From positions 1 to 62,286 of the forward strand of contig JAISJH010000083.1 of assembly GCA_031261635.1 (NCBI GenBank): a stretch of 62,286 bases of DNA, written 5' to 3'. The position numbers and the translations under genes are program-made. The notes below the pieces were generated by a model that saw nothing but the letters and a program-made list of their open reading frames with translations, ran no database searches and was not told where the DNA came from. Shown one piece after another: positions 7,751 through 17,056 of the stretch. This DNA comes from Oscillospiraceae bacterium (lineage in GTDB: Bacteria; Bacillota; Clostridia; Oscillospirales; Oscillospiraceae). Each line of letters begins with the position of its first letter. Positions within the stretch are counted from its first letter, which is position 1.

Positions 7751-9451
7751 ATGGCTAAGAACCCGCTAATCATCGAGCTTGGCGAACGTGCTGTTCGCGT
7801 TAGCCGGCCTCGTGCCGGGGACGCGAAGCGCGCTGTGCTTGACCCCGGCTTGACCTATGCTTTTCCGTTGCCCGCGGGTACCGTGGACGACGGCTTTGTC
7901 GTCAATCCCGCCGAACTCGGTTACTTATTGCGGACGGAGCTTAACGAGCAGAAGTTCAAGGGGCGCGACACCGTTTTCGTACTAAATTCGGGCAAAATAG
8001 TCGTGCGCGAGGTGCTAATGCCCCCGGTAACGGGCGACAAGAAAATCAAGGCGATGGTGGACGCAAACCTCGCGGAGTATTTTCCTATAGACCTCTCCGG
8101 CTATCGACTGGAGTACACGGTACTCGGCCTGACGGACGAGGGCGCGGCGGACGAGCAGAAGCTCCGCGTATCGGTTATAGCCGTACCGCTGACCTTGCTT
8201 GACGGCTATACGGAGCTTGCGAAAGCGGCGGGACTGAAAATAACCGCGCTCGACTACGCGGGCAACAGCCAGTATCAGCTATTCCGCCACCTGAACGCCG
8301 AAGGCGTAAATATGTACGCGTTCATAGACCACGAGTCGGCGCGTATAACCTTTATGCGCGGCAATGAAATGCTCCTGCAACGCTCGCTGTCAATAGGCGG
8401 CGGCGTACTAGCCGACGAATATTTGCGCCTAAAGGGCAAAAGCGGCGCGGAGGCCTATCGCGAGGCGATTGGGGAACTCTCACGCCCGGGTTTTGACGAC
8501 CCGCTCCTAACGCCCGAGTTAGCGCAGTCAACATTTTCGCGGCTATCTGTAGGTATTGAGCGGAGCCTCCGCTATTTCAACTCAAAATACGGAAGCAGTG
8601 AGGTCAACCAGGCAATACTGACGGGACCGCTGGCGGAAATATACCACCTGCGCGAAATAGTCGCGGCGGAACTCGCGCTGAACGTAATACTAATGAGCGA
8701 ACAGCCCGAAGCCTTATTGCACCTCGAATTTGCGGAAAAGGCGCAGCAGTTTTTAACTTGCGTAGGCGCGTCAATCGCCCCGAACGGTTTTATTGAAACC
8801 AAAGCGGCGGCGAAAGAAGCCGTAAGCAAAAAAGCCGATAAGACAAGCGTCTCGTCAATAGCGGGCGGCGGTCTTATTGCGGTGGTAGCGGTACTCGCGG
8901 CGGGACTGGTAACGTTTTCCGCGTACCTCGACCTATCTGCGGCTCGCGTAGAAAAGGCCGCGATAGAGGCGGATATAGCAAGCAAGCAGTACGCGGAGGA
9001 TATCTATAAGGATTACCGCGTTTATAAAGACGGCGCGGACGCTTCCGGCGCGTTACTGGAATCGCTGAAATCGCATAATGACGATTTAGAGGCTTTTTTC
9101 GTAGAGGTCGAGGAAAAAATGCCGCCCGAGATACTCCTTCTGTCCGCGTCCTGTAACGCGGAGGGGATAACGCTGAATATAACCGTCCCGGAGAAGTCGG
9201 ACGTTGCGCGGGTAATGGTGCAGTTCAGAACTTTTGAGAGTTTAAGCGTACTGACGGTGCCGTCGCTTACGGAGAGTACGGCGGAAACGGGCGGTTACGT
9301 GAGCTTCTCGCTGTATTATGAATACTACCCGCACCCGTCCGCGCAGGTTCCCGACGACCCCTACACCGGCGAAACCGACGTTGAGCAGGATTTGAGCGAC
9401 TACGCGGAAAACGACGGCGCGGCGGAAATCTACGAAGGAGGCGCGGAGTAA
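7751..9451 (+). CDS. pilM: PilM-PilN fusion, type IV pilus alignment protein
   Basis: The N-terminal 345 or so residues are PilM-like, the actin-fold cytoplasmic ATP-binding protein of the alignment complex: IIELGERAVRV at the start and ERSLRYFNSKYGSSEVNQAI near 270-290. A transmembrane segment follows at about 368-392. Beyond it come a helical stretch and a ferredoxin-like domain (PEILLLSASCNAEGITLNIT, about 459-478), the layout of PilN. PilM and PilN are normally separate proteins that bind each other, so this 566-residue chain appears to fuse them. ATG 7751 has AAAGGA 6 bases upstream, and its TAA overlaps the ATG of the next gene by one base. Confidence 0.85.
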   Translation: MAKNPLIIELGERAVRVSRPRAGDAKRAVLDPGLTYAFPLPAGTVDDGFVVNPAELGYLLRTELNEQKFKGRDTVFVLNSGKIVVREVLMPPVTGDKKIKAMVDANLAEYFPIDLSGYRLEYTVLGLTDEGAADEQKLRVSVIAVPLTLLDGYTELAKAAGLKITALDYAGNSQYQLFRHLNAEGVNMYAFIDHESARITFMRGNEMLLQRSLSIGGGVLADEYLRLKGKSGAEAYREAIGELSRPGFDDPLLTPELAQSTFSRLSVGIERSLRYFNSKYGSSEVNQAILTGPLAEIYHLREIVAAELALNVILMSEQPEALLHLEFAEKAQQFLTCVGASIAPNGFIETKAAAKEAVSKKADKTSVSSIAGGGLIAVVAVLAAGLVTFSAYLDLSAARVEKAAIEADIASKQYAEDIYKDYRVYKDGADASGALLESLKSHNDDLEAFFVEVEEKMPPEILLLSASCNAEGITLNITVPEKSDVARVMVQFRTFESLSVLTVPSLTESTAETGGYVSFSLYYEYYPHPSAQVPDDPYTGETDVEQDLSDYAENDGAAEIYEGGAE

Positions 9452-10113
9452 TGAAAATATCAAAACGCGACCTTAACACGCTGCTGATACTATTCGGTCT
9501 AGCGGTGTTTATAATGAACTACTTCCTGCTATACAGCGGCTTTATAGACGATACCGCGCTTGTAAACGAGGAAATAGCCGCGCTGAAACCGCGCCAGGCG
9601 GTGCTGAATAATCACGTGGTAAATATCCCGGGCTATAACGCGGGAATGGAGAGTTCGGCTCTTATTGCCGCTGATAACCTAAAATGGTTCCCGAAGCAAA
9701 TCCGCACGGAGGATTTAATAATGTACGCCGTAGGGATAGAGCGCGACCTCGGGGTAGAGATAAACTCCGCGCAGTTCTCCGAACCCTGGGAGATTACGAG
9801 CTTTGACGCTAAAACGGAAGTAGGGCAGGAGACTGTTTCGCACTACTCCGCGTATGGCGTAACGCTGACGTTCAGTTTCCATATGGATTACGAGGCGATG
9901 AAAAAGGTTCTGAACCGCATAACGTCTGACCCCGAACGCACCGCGCTCGATAACATAAGCGTAAGCTACGACACCTCAACAGGCGCGTTAACGGGAACGC
10001 TAGCCTTAAGCAAAGTCTACGCAGATGACGGCAGCTACGTATACGTAGCGACAGACGTACCGCCGGGAGCCGTGGGCATTAAAAACCCCTTCGGCGCGGT
10101 TAGTACGCAGTAA
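9451..10113 (+). CDS. pilO: PilO-like type IV pilus alignment protein
   Basis: A 220-residue bitopic membrane protein. A short cytoplasmic N-terminus (MKISKRDLN) is followed by one transmembrane helix at about 10-29 (LLILFGLAVFIMNYFLLYSG), a helical region, and a mixed strand/helix extracytoplasmic domain. That is the PilO architecture, and it sits exactly where pilO follows pilN. Sequence similarity to PilO is weak by eye, so the call rests on architecture and position. Its start overlaps the preceding stop (TAATG), with GGAGGCGCGGAG upstream, indicating translational coupling. Confidence 0.75.
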   Translation: MKISKRDLNTLLILFGLAVFIMNYFLLYSGFIDDTALVNEEIAALKPRQAVLNNHVVNIPGYNAGMESSALIAADNLKWFPKQIRTEDLIMYAVGIERDLGVEINSAQFSEPWEITSFDAKTEVGQETVSHYSAYGVTLTFSFHMDYEAMKKVLNRITSDPERTALDNISVSYDTSTGALTGTLALSKVYADDGSYVYVATDVPPGAVGIKNPFGAVSTQ

Positions 10114-10590
10114 CGCGCTACGTAGGGGCGGGTTTTTCAGTTAACAGTTATATACAGTTAACAGTTATCAAATATCAAATATCAGAGACGATGGTTCAGT
10201 TAACAGTTAGCAAATATCAGATATCAGAGACGATGGTTTGGACGAGGGTTGCGGGACGCACAATAAACGTAAGGGCGGGTTTCAAACCCGCCCTCTCCCG
10301 TTCCGCGCCGTGCGCGGGGTGCGCCTCGCGGCGCACCGTCATTGCGAAGCACCGGTATGCCCGCGATACGTAGGACGTTACAGGTGCGAAGCAATCCAGT
10401 GCCGGGGGGATAACTACGGTACGTATCGTAGAATTGTACGTCAACCCTGGATTGCTTCGCCGCGTATCAATGTTACGTATCGCAAGTGCGGTGGCGGCTT
10501 CGCAAAGACGGGCAGGGCGCTGCCCTGCCCCTACGCAACCCCGCAACCCCGTCCAACCCCTCGTCTCTGATATTTGATATTTGATAACTG
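10114..10590. repeat. Composite repeat block with inverted R3 ends
   Basis: Layout: R3 (about 10138-10190, repeated at 10197-10232), the run GGACGAGGGTTGCGGGACG, an R2 hairpin near 10270-10292, a complete R1 module at 10338-10509, then CGCAACCCCGTCC and an inverted R3 (10561-10588). The outer parts are inverse copies of each other, so the block reads as one nested inverted repeat between two converging genes. Confidence 0.85.
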
Positions 10591-12486
10591 CTAACTGAAA
10601 AACGACCTTGATAGCTTTACCGCGACTGTGCCGTGGACGCTCTCAAAATCAAGCGTACAGCCTAGTTCGCGTATGAACGTTAGGGCGGCTTCCTCGCTTG
10701 CGTCTGTTGCTTCGAGCGGACTTTCAGCGTCGCCGTTGAATATCAGTCTTACCGTTACCGTTCCGGGAGCCGCCGCGCATTGCACGGTTATATTGCCGCC
10801 GCTCACTCTCCTCGCGCAGATTACGAACAGTTCCTCCAGTGATACGGCAAATTCGGCGTAGAACGCGCCGCTCATATCGTTTGCCGCGAGAAGCTTTTTT
10901 ATCTGCGGCAGGATTTCCGCGTGAAAACTCTCCGCGCGGGGTCGCGCTACAAGCTCAATCCGCGACCTGCCGTTGCCGTAGTATACTACCGACAGAACCG
11001 TGATGTTACCCTCGCCCGCGTAGTTGCCGAATACGTCCATAAGCCCGTCCGCTACGGCGGCGGCGTTTTTTTCGCCGCCCAGAGTATCAAGCAGGCGCGG
11101 GAGCTGACCTTGCGAAAAGCTCACGCCGCCGCGCCGCGCCTCAAGCATTGCGCGGGTCAGCAGGAGCAGTCTGTCGCCCTCGGCGAACTGCCGTTCCATC
11201 TGCCTGAACGATACGTTGCGGTTGACCGCTAAGGCCTGCGACAGGGATTTTGGCAGGTATTCATAGCTCCCGCTGCCGCGCTGATGTATGGGGTTTGCGA
11301 AATTCGCGTTGACGTATTGCAACATACCCTTTTCAAGGTCAAGCACGCCTAAAAACGCCGAGATACCGGCTTTACCGCGCCAGGCGTCGTACAGCTGCGT
11401 ATTGATAAGCTCCGCGGCCCTGCCGATTTCCGCCGAGCGCGTCATCTCCATTTTTATCATAGTCTTTGCGCCTATCATATACAGCGCGCCTGAAAGTCCC
11501 TTAGTATTCATCTCTGCGGCAACTATCCCCAGTTTATCGCCGGATATGTGGAAATAATCGTAAAAACCGCCGCCTACGTCCCGCGAGGGATAGGCTCTAC
11601 CCGCCGCCGAATAATCCTCACGCTCCGACACGGGCTTCGGAAGCACGGAGTCCTCAATACTTCGCATAAGCTCCGTTTCAGAGGCTATGCGCTCCTCGTC
11701 GGCGGCTACGCTGACCATTCTTTGCGTGTATTCGCGGATATCGCCGCTCATTTTGGCGAAGGCTTCGCTAAGCCCCTGCATTTCGTCGCCGGTTTTGATG
11801 TTTGATACAAACGTAAGCGTATCGCCCTTTACAAACTCCTCAACGCTCTTAGTAATCGCGGCTAAGGGTCGCGAGATTTTGCGATTGATAATCACGCCGA
11901 GAATAATCATACAGGCGGTTACAAGCACAACAAGCACAGGCGCGAAAAAGAGCATAGTTTCAAGAGCCGCGCCGGTGATGTAGTCTATCGAAATATCCAC
12001 CGCCGCGTAGGCCGCCGTATTGCCGCCGCTGTCAAGAACCGGGGCTTCCTCGTGAACGAGTTTGCCGAACTGCGCTATAAGGTCGTCGCCGCCGGCTTGT
12101 TCTGACAGCTTGAAAACGTCGCCCAAGCTGCGTACAAGCCCCTCACCGCGCAGCTGTGCCGCGTCCGCTATGAACAGCCACTCGCCGTCGCGCGGGATAT
12201 AGATATACAAGTATTTCGCGTCGATAGTGGATTGCAGCATATACATCTCTTTTATAAGCGTATCATACGCCGCGTCCGTTGTAAGCGTTTCAGCGTAGCG
12301 CCTAATCTGTTCGCCGGTTATAGACTCCGCGATTTTCCCGGCGGCGGTTTTGGCGAGCGCACTGAAAAACAGCTCGTTATCGCGGTAGGAGCCGTACATA
12401 GAAACCCCGCCCACGCCCAGCACGAGTACCAAAGCGAAAATTATAAACAGCGCGATAATCCGTGTCCCGAGTTTGGTTTTTTTCAT
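10591..12486 (-). CDS. Membrane-bound SpoIIE/RsbU-type PP2C homologue, probably a pseudophosphatase
   Basis: 631 residues. Transmembrane helices lie at about 8-30 and 176-200, enclosing an extracytoplasmic sensor region; a HAMP linker (about 200-255), a PP2C domain (about 285-500) and a C-terminal HATPase-like domain (510-631) follow. RsbU/SpoIIE enzymes dephosphorylate anti-sigma-antagonist proteins using Mn held by Asp residues. Here VGGD is VGGG (residue 307 Gly), the DVSGKG motif is EMNTKG (residue 325 Glu), TDG is TRA (444-446) and the terminal DD pair is GN. The protein should therefore be catalytically dead, or bind metal differently. ATG 12486 has GGAG upstream. It lies last in the CIS gene order. 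Its TAG stop is formed by R3 repeat sequence. Confidence 0.85.
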   Translation of the reverse strand: MKKTKLGTRIIALFIIFALVLVLGVGGVSMYGSYRDNELFFSALAKTAAGKIAESITGEQIRRYAETLTTDAAYDTLIKEMYMLQSTIDAKYLYIYIPRDGEWLFIADAAQLRGEGLVRSLGDVFKLSEQAGGDDLIAQFGKLVHEEAPVLDSGGNTAAYAAVDISIDYITGAALETMLFFAPVLVVLVTACMIILGVIINRKISRPLAAITKSVEEFVKGDTLTFVSNIKTGDEMQGLSEAFAKMSGDIREYTQRMVSVAADEERIASETELMRSIEDSVLPKPVSEREDYSAAGRAYPSRDVGGGFYDYFHISGDKLGIVAAEMNTKGLSGALYMIGAKTMIKMEMTRSAEIGRAAELINTQLYDAWRGKAGISAFLGVLDLEKGMLQYVNANFANPIHQRGSGSYEYLPKSLSQALAVNRNVSFRQMERQFAEGDRLLLLTRAMLEARRGGVSFSQGQLPRLLDTLGGEKNAAAVADGLMDVFGNYAGEGNITVLSVVYYGNGRSRIELVARPRAESFHAEILPQIKKLLAANDMSGAFYAEFAVSLEELFVICARRVSGGNITVQCAAAPGTVTVRLIFNGDAESPLEATDASEEAALTFIRELGCTLDFESVHGTVAVKLSRSFFS

Positions 12487-12559
12487 TAGGTTGGCTCCAA
12501 ATATACAAATTGATTATACTGATTGTTTCCTTGATTAAATTATAAAAGGTTAAATTAAA

Positions 12560-12893
12560 GAAAGCACAGACTAAAGAGTTCGTCATTGCGAAGCACCGGT
12601 ACGCTTGCGATACGTAGAGCGTTACAGGTGCGAAGCAATCCAGTGCCGGGGGGACAACATACAGCCTACGTCCCAACGTATCGCAGAATACTACGTCAAC
12701 CCTGGATTGCTTCGCCGCATATCATCAACTACGTATCGCAAGTGCGGAGGCGGCTTCGCAATGACGGGCAGGGCGTTGCCCTGCCCCGCCCCGGCGCAAT
12801 GCGCCGGGGCGATTTCCCCGCGTGGCGGGCGTGGCGGGCGCAATACGCGGGGTGGGCAGTGGGCGCGGTGGGCGGGTTTGAAACCCGCCCCTA
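12560..12893. repeat. Repeat block (R1, R2) between the PP2C homologue and the AAA+ gene
   Basis: A complete R1 module lies at 12582-12765. CCGGCGCAATGCGCCGG and other GC palindromes follow, then an R2 hairpin at 12871-12893. The last bases of R2 (CTA on this strand) form the TAG stop of the AAA+ gene, so the repeat overlaps its 3' end. Confidence 0.85.
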
Positions 12894-14969
12894 CAAGGCT
12901 TCGTCAAACAGCAAGTCCGCGTATTCGCGGTAGTCGCCGCGCACTATGGCTATATCGTTTTTTTGAAGCTCGCGCAGGGCGGCGGTCAGCAGGTGCCTCA
13001 TAGTCAGCGGGATATTATCGTTTGCGGCGGCAAAGGCCGCGCTCAGGACTATGTTTTTTATATGGCCGCCGGAGAGCGGGAACCGCTCCGCTAGATAGCC
13101 CCAGTCAATGCCGCCGTCACGCGGAAGCTCCTCCGGCAGAAGCTTTAAGTATATGGCTTTCCGCGCAGCCGCGTCCGGGAAGGGGAAGCGCACGGCGTAG
13201 GTAATGCGCCGCATAAACGCCGGGTCGATGTTCTGCTTAATGTTGGTTGAAAGAAGCGTCACGCCGTCGTGTTCCTCAATGCGTTGCAGGAGGTAGGCTA
13301 CCTCGATATTCGCGTTTCTGTCGTGAGCGTCCTTAATCTCGCCGCGTCTGCCAAACAGCGCGTCGCACTCGTCAAAAAACAGCGCCGCGCCGGTTTTCTT
13401 AGCTTCGTTAAAAATTTCAGCGAGGTTTTTTTCCGTTTCGCCGATGTATTTTGACACAATCCGCGAAATATCCACGCGATAAATGTCCTGCCCCAGTTCG
13501 GAGGCGATAATCTCGGCGCACATAGTCTTACCCGTACCCGGCGCGCCGTAGAGAAGCACCGACAAACCCGTGCCGTAGGAAAGGTTTTTTTGAAAACCCC
13601 AGTCGACATAGACCTTATGCCGCTTGCGTATATGCGAGCAGGCGTGTTTTAGCACGTCAAGCTGCGGTTTTGGCAAGATGATATCAGACCAGCTATGTTT
13701 AGGCTCGAGTTTTGTAGCGAGTTTTTCCAGTTTGTGCGTTACAAGTTCCGAACAAATCCCGTTCAAAGCGCGTAACCCGAGCGTTTCACCCGCACGGAGT
13801 ATAGCGTTAATCCTCCGCGCCGCGCCCAAAATAAGCGCGGGTTCAAAGCTGTACGTCTGCGCGAGTACCTCGTAGGCTTCGGCGTCGAGAGCGTTATTGG
13901 TAAAGGCTCTGAAAAACGCGAGCCGCTCCCTCACGTTCAGGCTTGGCAGCGTGATAACAGCGGAGATTTCCGCGCCCTTTATATGTACCGCGCCCGTACT
14001 TAGCAGGAAGGTTGCGGGTTTCAAGGCGTTTAGAAGCGTCAAATCTTTCAGCGGCGGCGGTTTTTTATCGTGTGGCTCGTCGCCGCTTGACGTTTCGCGC
14101 TCCGTTTCAAAGGCGTGCAAACAAAGATACGCCCCGCAGAGCCTCGCAAGCGTTGCCGCTATGTAAATGTCAAAGTTCTCAATCGCTGAAACCTCGGCAA
14201 ACAAACACGTCTCGCCGCGCTTTTCCGCGAAACGCCTAAGTAGCTGACGCTTACCGCGCCCCGCCGCCCCGCGTATTTGTATGAACGTTCCGTGTTCTGA
14301 CGCGTTTGTCAGGCGTTCGAGCGTTGCTAAATGCTCGCTGTCTATGGATACATCGCTTTGCACCGCGCCGGATAGTTCGTAGCCTTTGGGTAATGCAATG
14401 TCGCCGCTTATTATATAAGCCGCAATCGCGGGCGCAAGTTTTAGAACGCCGTTGTTGAAATTTTCAGCGTCAAACAGCGACGCGAAAAGCGTACCGTCCC
14501 TAAAACGATATCCCCCGCTAAGCGCGGCGGCAAGCTCAAACTTCGGACGCTTCGCCGAGGGGTCGTCCTGCAAATAGGCAAAGAGCTTGCCGTATTTGGT
14601 CTGCTCCGCCGCGTAGGCCATTAGAACGCAGTCGCGCTGTACAGCGTCAAGCTCAAAGAGTTCGCAAAGCCGCTCCAGCGGTAGCGTCCGCCTGTCGCTG
14701 TTCCGTAAACGCAGAGCTATAGTATCAGTAATTAGCCTCAGGTCGGCGGCTTCGTTGTCGTCAAGCTGATTTTCTAAATTTTCATAGCCGCCTTTAGCGA
14801 GATTGCGCTCAAACTCCCGCGAACTAACCGCGCCGCCGAGCATATCGCGCAATGAACCGCTTGGTTCGAGCCACTTATTGTGCGTGTAATAATAGTAAAT
14901 TCGCGTATCGAGCAGGAGCAGTAAATCGCGCAGATACTCAAATCTATCGCGGTAAGCGGTAGCGTCCAT
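12891..14969 (-). CDS. CIS-associated AAA+ ATPase (Afp15/Pvc15-like, CDC48 type)
   Basis: 692 residues. The C-terminal AAA+ domain has Walker A LLYGAPGTGKTMCAE, Walker B ALFFDECDALFGRR, sensor-1 LLSTNIKQNID and the arginine pair PAFMRRITY. The upstream region carries a second, degenerate nucleotide-binding fold (GAAGRGKRQLLRRF), giving a two-ring layout. ATPases of this type accompany Afp/PVC-like particles and are thought to act in assembly or effector loading. The true start is ATG 14969 with GGGAGG upstream; the open frame extends further into an R1 repeat but that part is not gene. The natural C-terminus may have been changed, because the stop lies in an R2 repeat. Confidence 0.88.
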   Translation of the reverse strand: MDATAYRDRFEYLRDLLLLLDTRIYYYYTHNKWLEPSGSLRDMLGGAVSSREFERNLAKGGYENLENQLDDNEAADLRLITDTIALRLRNSDRRTLPLERLCELFELDAVQRDCVLMAYAAEQTKYGKLFAYLQDDPSAKRPKFELAAALSGGYRFRDGTLFASLFDAENFNNGVLKLAPAIAAYIISGDIALPKGYELSGAVQSDVSIDSEHLATLERLTNASEHGTFIQIRGAAGRGKRQLLRRFAEKRGETCLFAEVSAIENFDIYIAATLARLCGAYLCLHAFETERETSSGDEPHDKKPPPLKDLTLLNALKPATFLLSTGAVHIKGAEISAVITLPSLNVRERLAFFRAFTNNALDAEAYEVLAQTYSFEPALILGAARRINAILRAGETLGLRALNGICSELVTHKLEKLATKLEPKHSWSDIILPKPQLDVLKHACSHIRKRHKVYVDWGFQKNLSYGTGLSVLLYGAPGTGKTMCAEIIASELGQDIYRVDISRIVSKYIGETEKNLAEIFNEAKKTGAALFFDECDALFGRRGEIKDAHDRNANIEVAYLLQRIEEHDGVTLLSTNIKQNIDPAFMRRITYAVRFPFPDAAARKAIYLKLLPEELPRDGGIDWGYLAERFPLSGGHIKNIVLSAAFAAANDNIPLTMRHLLTAALRELQKNDIAIVRGDYREYADLLFDEAL

Positions 14970-15531
14970 AGTTGCCTCCCAATGTAATTCGGCGTTTCGT
15001 TTTTTTGTATTGAAAAAGTGAACAGTAAGGCAACGATTCAAGAGTTCGTCATTGCGAAGCACCGCTAGGCTTGCGATACGTAGGGCGTTACAGGTGCGAA
15101 GCAATCCAGTAGTAAGAGTCGCAGATACGTATGTTACGCTCCCGGCACTGGATTGCCGCGCCGGTTTCAATGGTACGTATCGCAAGCGTTCCGCGGCTCG
15201 CAATGACGGGCAGGGCAACCCCCTGCCCTGTCCCGGCGCAATGCGCCGGGACGGCGGACGGGGTTACGCCGCGCACGGCGCGGGGAACCACCCCGCCGCC
15301 TGCGGGCGGCACCCCTCCACAGAGGGGATGAGGACGAGGGTTTGGACGAGTGTTGCGTAGACGGGAAACCCCCGTAGGGCGCATCCACGTCCATTCCCCA
15401 TCCCCTCTGTGGAGGGGTACGCCCGCAGGCGGGGGGTGGTTTCCCCGCGCCGTGCGCGGGCGCACCCCCCGTCCAAACCCCCGTCTCTGATATTTGATAT
15501 TTGCTAACTGTTATCTGTCCCCAGCGGGGAC
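14970..15531. repeat. Repeat block (R1, R5, R3)
   Basis: R1 at 15048-15206, followed by R5-type palindromes with CCCCTCCACAGAGGGG at about 15312 and its inverse CCCCTCTGTGGAGGGG near 15401, and CGCGCCGTGCGCGG. An R3 end lies at 15482-15517. GTCCCC/GGGGAC (15517-15531) makes a small hairpin at the 3' end of the PAAR-like gene. Confidence 0.83.
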
Positions 15532-15909
15532 TCACGGTACCGTTACCGTTAGCGCGGGGGTTGTTGTTATCTGTATCGCGCCGCCCCAGTTGCACATTAG
15601 CTTGCTTGCGTTATTCAGCAGCGGCTTGTTATTCACCATAACCGATACGGAGCCGGGAAGCCAGGGGGTAATTATCGCGGGGACGCAGGGCATAGGCGTC
15701 AGCACGCCGAGCGCGGCGGCCGTTGCCGCCGCTACAGTGGGGTTTGCGGGATTATTGCACATTGCGAAAGTCACGGGCTTATTATCCATCACCGTAGCCG
15801 CTAACTGCCCGCTTATCAGAACGTTCTGCTGCGACGAAACAAACAGCGGGCAGGGAGCCGTCCCGAACGCACAGGCGCACAGCGCCGTCATAGCCACCGG
15901 ATTAGCCAT
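15532..15909 (-). CDS. PAAR-like spike-tip protein (DUF4280 type)
   Basis: 125 residues. The sequence opens with MANPVAMTALCACAFGTAPC and contains the Pro/Asn-rich CNNPANPTVAAATAAALG and PCVPAIITPW segments of the DUF4280 PAAR-like family, which caps the central spike of Afp/PVC-type particles and T6SS. The three N-terminal cysteines (C11, C13, C19) are typical of this family and may hold a metal. ATG 15909 has GTAGGAGG upstream and the gap to the previous gene is 4 bases. No extra toxin domain is attached, so it looks like a bare structural tip (Afp10 equivalent). Confidence 0.85.
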   Translation of the reverse strand: MANPVAMTALCACAFGTAPCPLFVSSQQNVLISGQLAATVMDNKPVTFAMCNNPANPTVAAATAAALGVLTPMPCVPAIITPWLPGSVSVMVNNKPLLNNASKLMCNWGGAIQITTTPALTVTVP

Positions 15910-15913
15910 AATA

Positions 15914-16468
15914 TTATCCTCCTACAGCGGCGCGGCGAAAAAGCCCGCCGCGCGAATGTGTATATTTCAGCGGCTCGGACAGCGTTGCAATGCCGCCGCT
16001 AAGTTCCTCGACCGTGCAAACTTCGATGTTTTCCACCTCGCCGATTATGAACGTGCAGGGCAAATCAACGCCGCCTTTTGGGTATACGCGCACGGCGCTC
16101 TCCCCGGCGTTTGCGCTGTCCTGTGCCACACGCAGGGTAGCGCCGTTTGCCGGGATAAAGTAGTCCCTGCCGTTCAGCGTCAGCGTTTCGCCCTCCGGCA
16201 GACCGCTTGCCGGAACGAGGTATACGAGCCGCGTCTCAAAGCCCACTTTTGGTATTTTAACTTTCAGCGTCTCCGGCTTATAGCCCGTACCCACAAGCTC
16301 GATTATACAAACCCCCAGTTCAAGACCTGTAAACGACCAGTATCCGCCGCTGTGGTAGCGCGCGCGAGCCTCCTCGCCGCCTATACGGGCGCGTATATCC
16401 CCGCGTTCCAGAGCGCGTCCGTCAGCCGCGTTTCGCAGACAGAGCGCGAGTGAGCATCTTATAGTCAT
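15914..16468 (-). CDS. Hypothetical CIS-cluster protein, beta-rich
   Basis: 184 residues, family not recognised. The first 80 or so residues read like a carboxypeptidase-regulatory or Ig-like beta sandwich (GYWSFTGLELGVCIIELVGTGYKPETLKVKIP). The rest contains ARVYPKGGVDL-like strands and ends in a basic RGGLFRRAAVGG tail. Start ATG overlaps the stop of the DUF4255 gene in ATGA, and the PAAR-like gene follows after 4 bases, so all three are co-translated. A role as adaptor between terminator or tip and other parts is only a guess from position. Confidence 0.55.
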   Translation of the reverse strand: MTIRCSLALCLRNAADGRALERGDIRARIGGEEARARYHSGGYWSFTGLELGVCIIELVGTGYKPETLKVKIPKVGFETRLVYLVPASGLPEGETLTLNGRDYFIPANGATLRVAQDSANAGESAVRVYPKGGVDLPCTFIIGEVENIEVCTVEELSGGIATLSEPLKYTHSRGGLFRRAAVGG

Positions 16469-17040
16469 TGCGCTTGTTCTCCTTTAATCGTAAACTCCTC
16501 TACACGCGCCACTCTGCGCTCGCGTTTTGAGATTAGCCCTACGCCCTCGATTTTGCAGACGATTGAGAGCTTATACGCCGTGGACGTGTTGTTCCAGATT
16601 TTGAACAGTTCCTCATAATCAAGCCGCTCTATTAAAAGGTGAAGCCGCGCGTCATATTCGGCAAGCGAGCCGCCTAAAACGCCCGGAGGCAACCGCGGGT
16701 TATCGAGCAGCGTCCGCGTAGCCGCGCCGATTACGCGGTAGCAGTCTGCCTCGCGCATATTCTCCGGCGCTTTAGAATGTGCTGTAATAAGGAAGCGCAG
16801 ACTGAACCGCGCCGGACGGATACGCTGAACATCGCGCGAAGCCTGGTCATAACCGCCCCTGCCGTCATTAGTATCCTCCCCGATATGGAAAAGGCACACC
16901 GTAAGCAGATTGTTTTCAGGACTGTGCGGGGAGCACAGGCCAATCTGCTCGGGATTAGCCACAGGCTCCGGGGTAAGGTTTGCCCGCAGGAGTTTTACGA
17001 GCGCGTCTCCCGCCTCCGCGAATACCGTATAATCGCCCAT
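16465..17040 (-). CDS. DUF4255 protein, sheath/tube terminator (Afp16/Pvc16-like)
   Basis: 191 residues. The opening AEAGDALVKLLRANLTPE, then ENNLLTVCLFHIGEDTNDGRGG, RFSLRFLITAHSK and DCYRVIGAATRTLLDNPRLP, match the layout of DUF4255, whose members in Afp and PVC cap the sheath-tube end and fix the particle's distal end. The length is that of the DUF4255 core without the C-terminal extensions of some homologues. ATG 17040; the ribosome site is GGAGGAAAACAA. The following gene overlaps by 4 bases. Confidence 0.85.
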   Translation of the reverse strand: MGDYTVFAEAGDALVKLLRANLTPEPVANPEQIGLCSPHSPENNLLTVCLFHIGEDTNDGRGGYDQASRDVQRIRPARFSLRFLITAHSKAPENMREADCYRVIGAATRTLLDNPRLPPGVLGGSLAEYDARLHLLIERLDYEELFKIWNNTSTAYKLSIVCKIEGVGLISKRERRVARVEEFTIKGEQAQ

Positions 17041-17056
17041 TTGTTTTCCTCCGTGT

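Noticed and set aside
14970-15218. N-terminal extension of the AAA+ gene
   Set aside because: It reads through an R1 module; ATG 14969 has a good ribosome site.
15494-16453. Plus-strand frame of 319 residues opposite the PAAR-like and hypothetical genes
   Set aside because: It is the antisense shadow of two well-supported genes and has no ribosome site.
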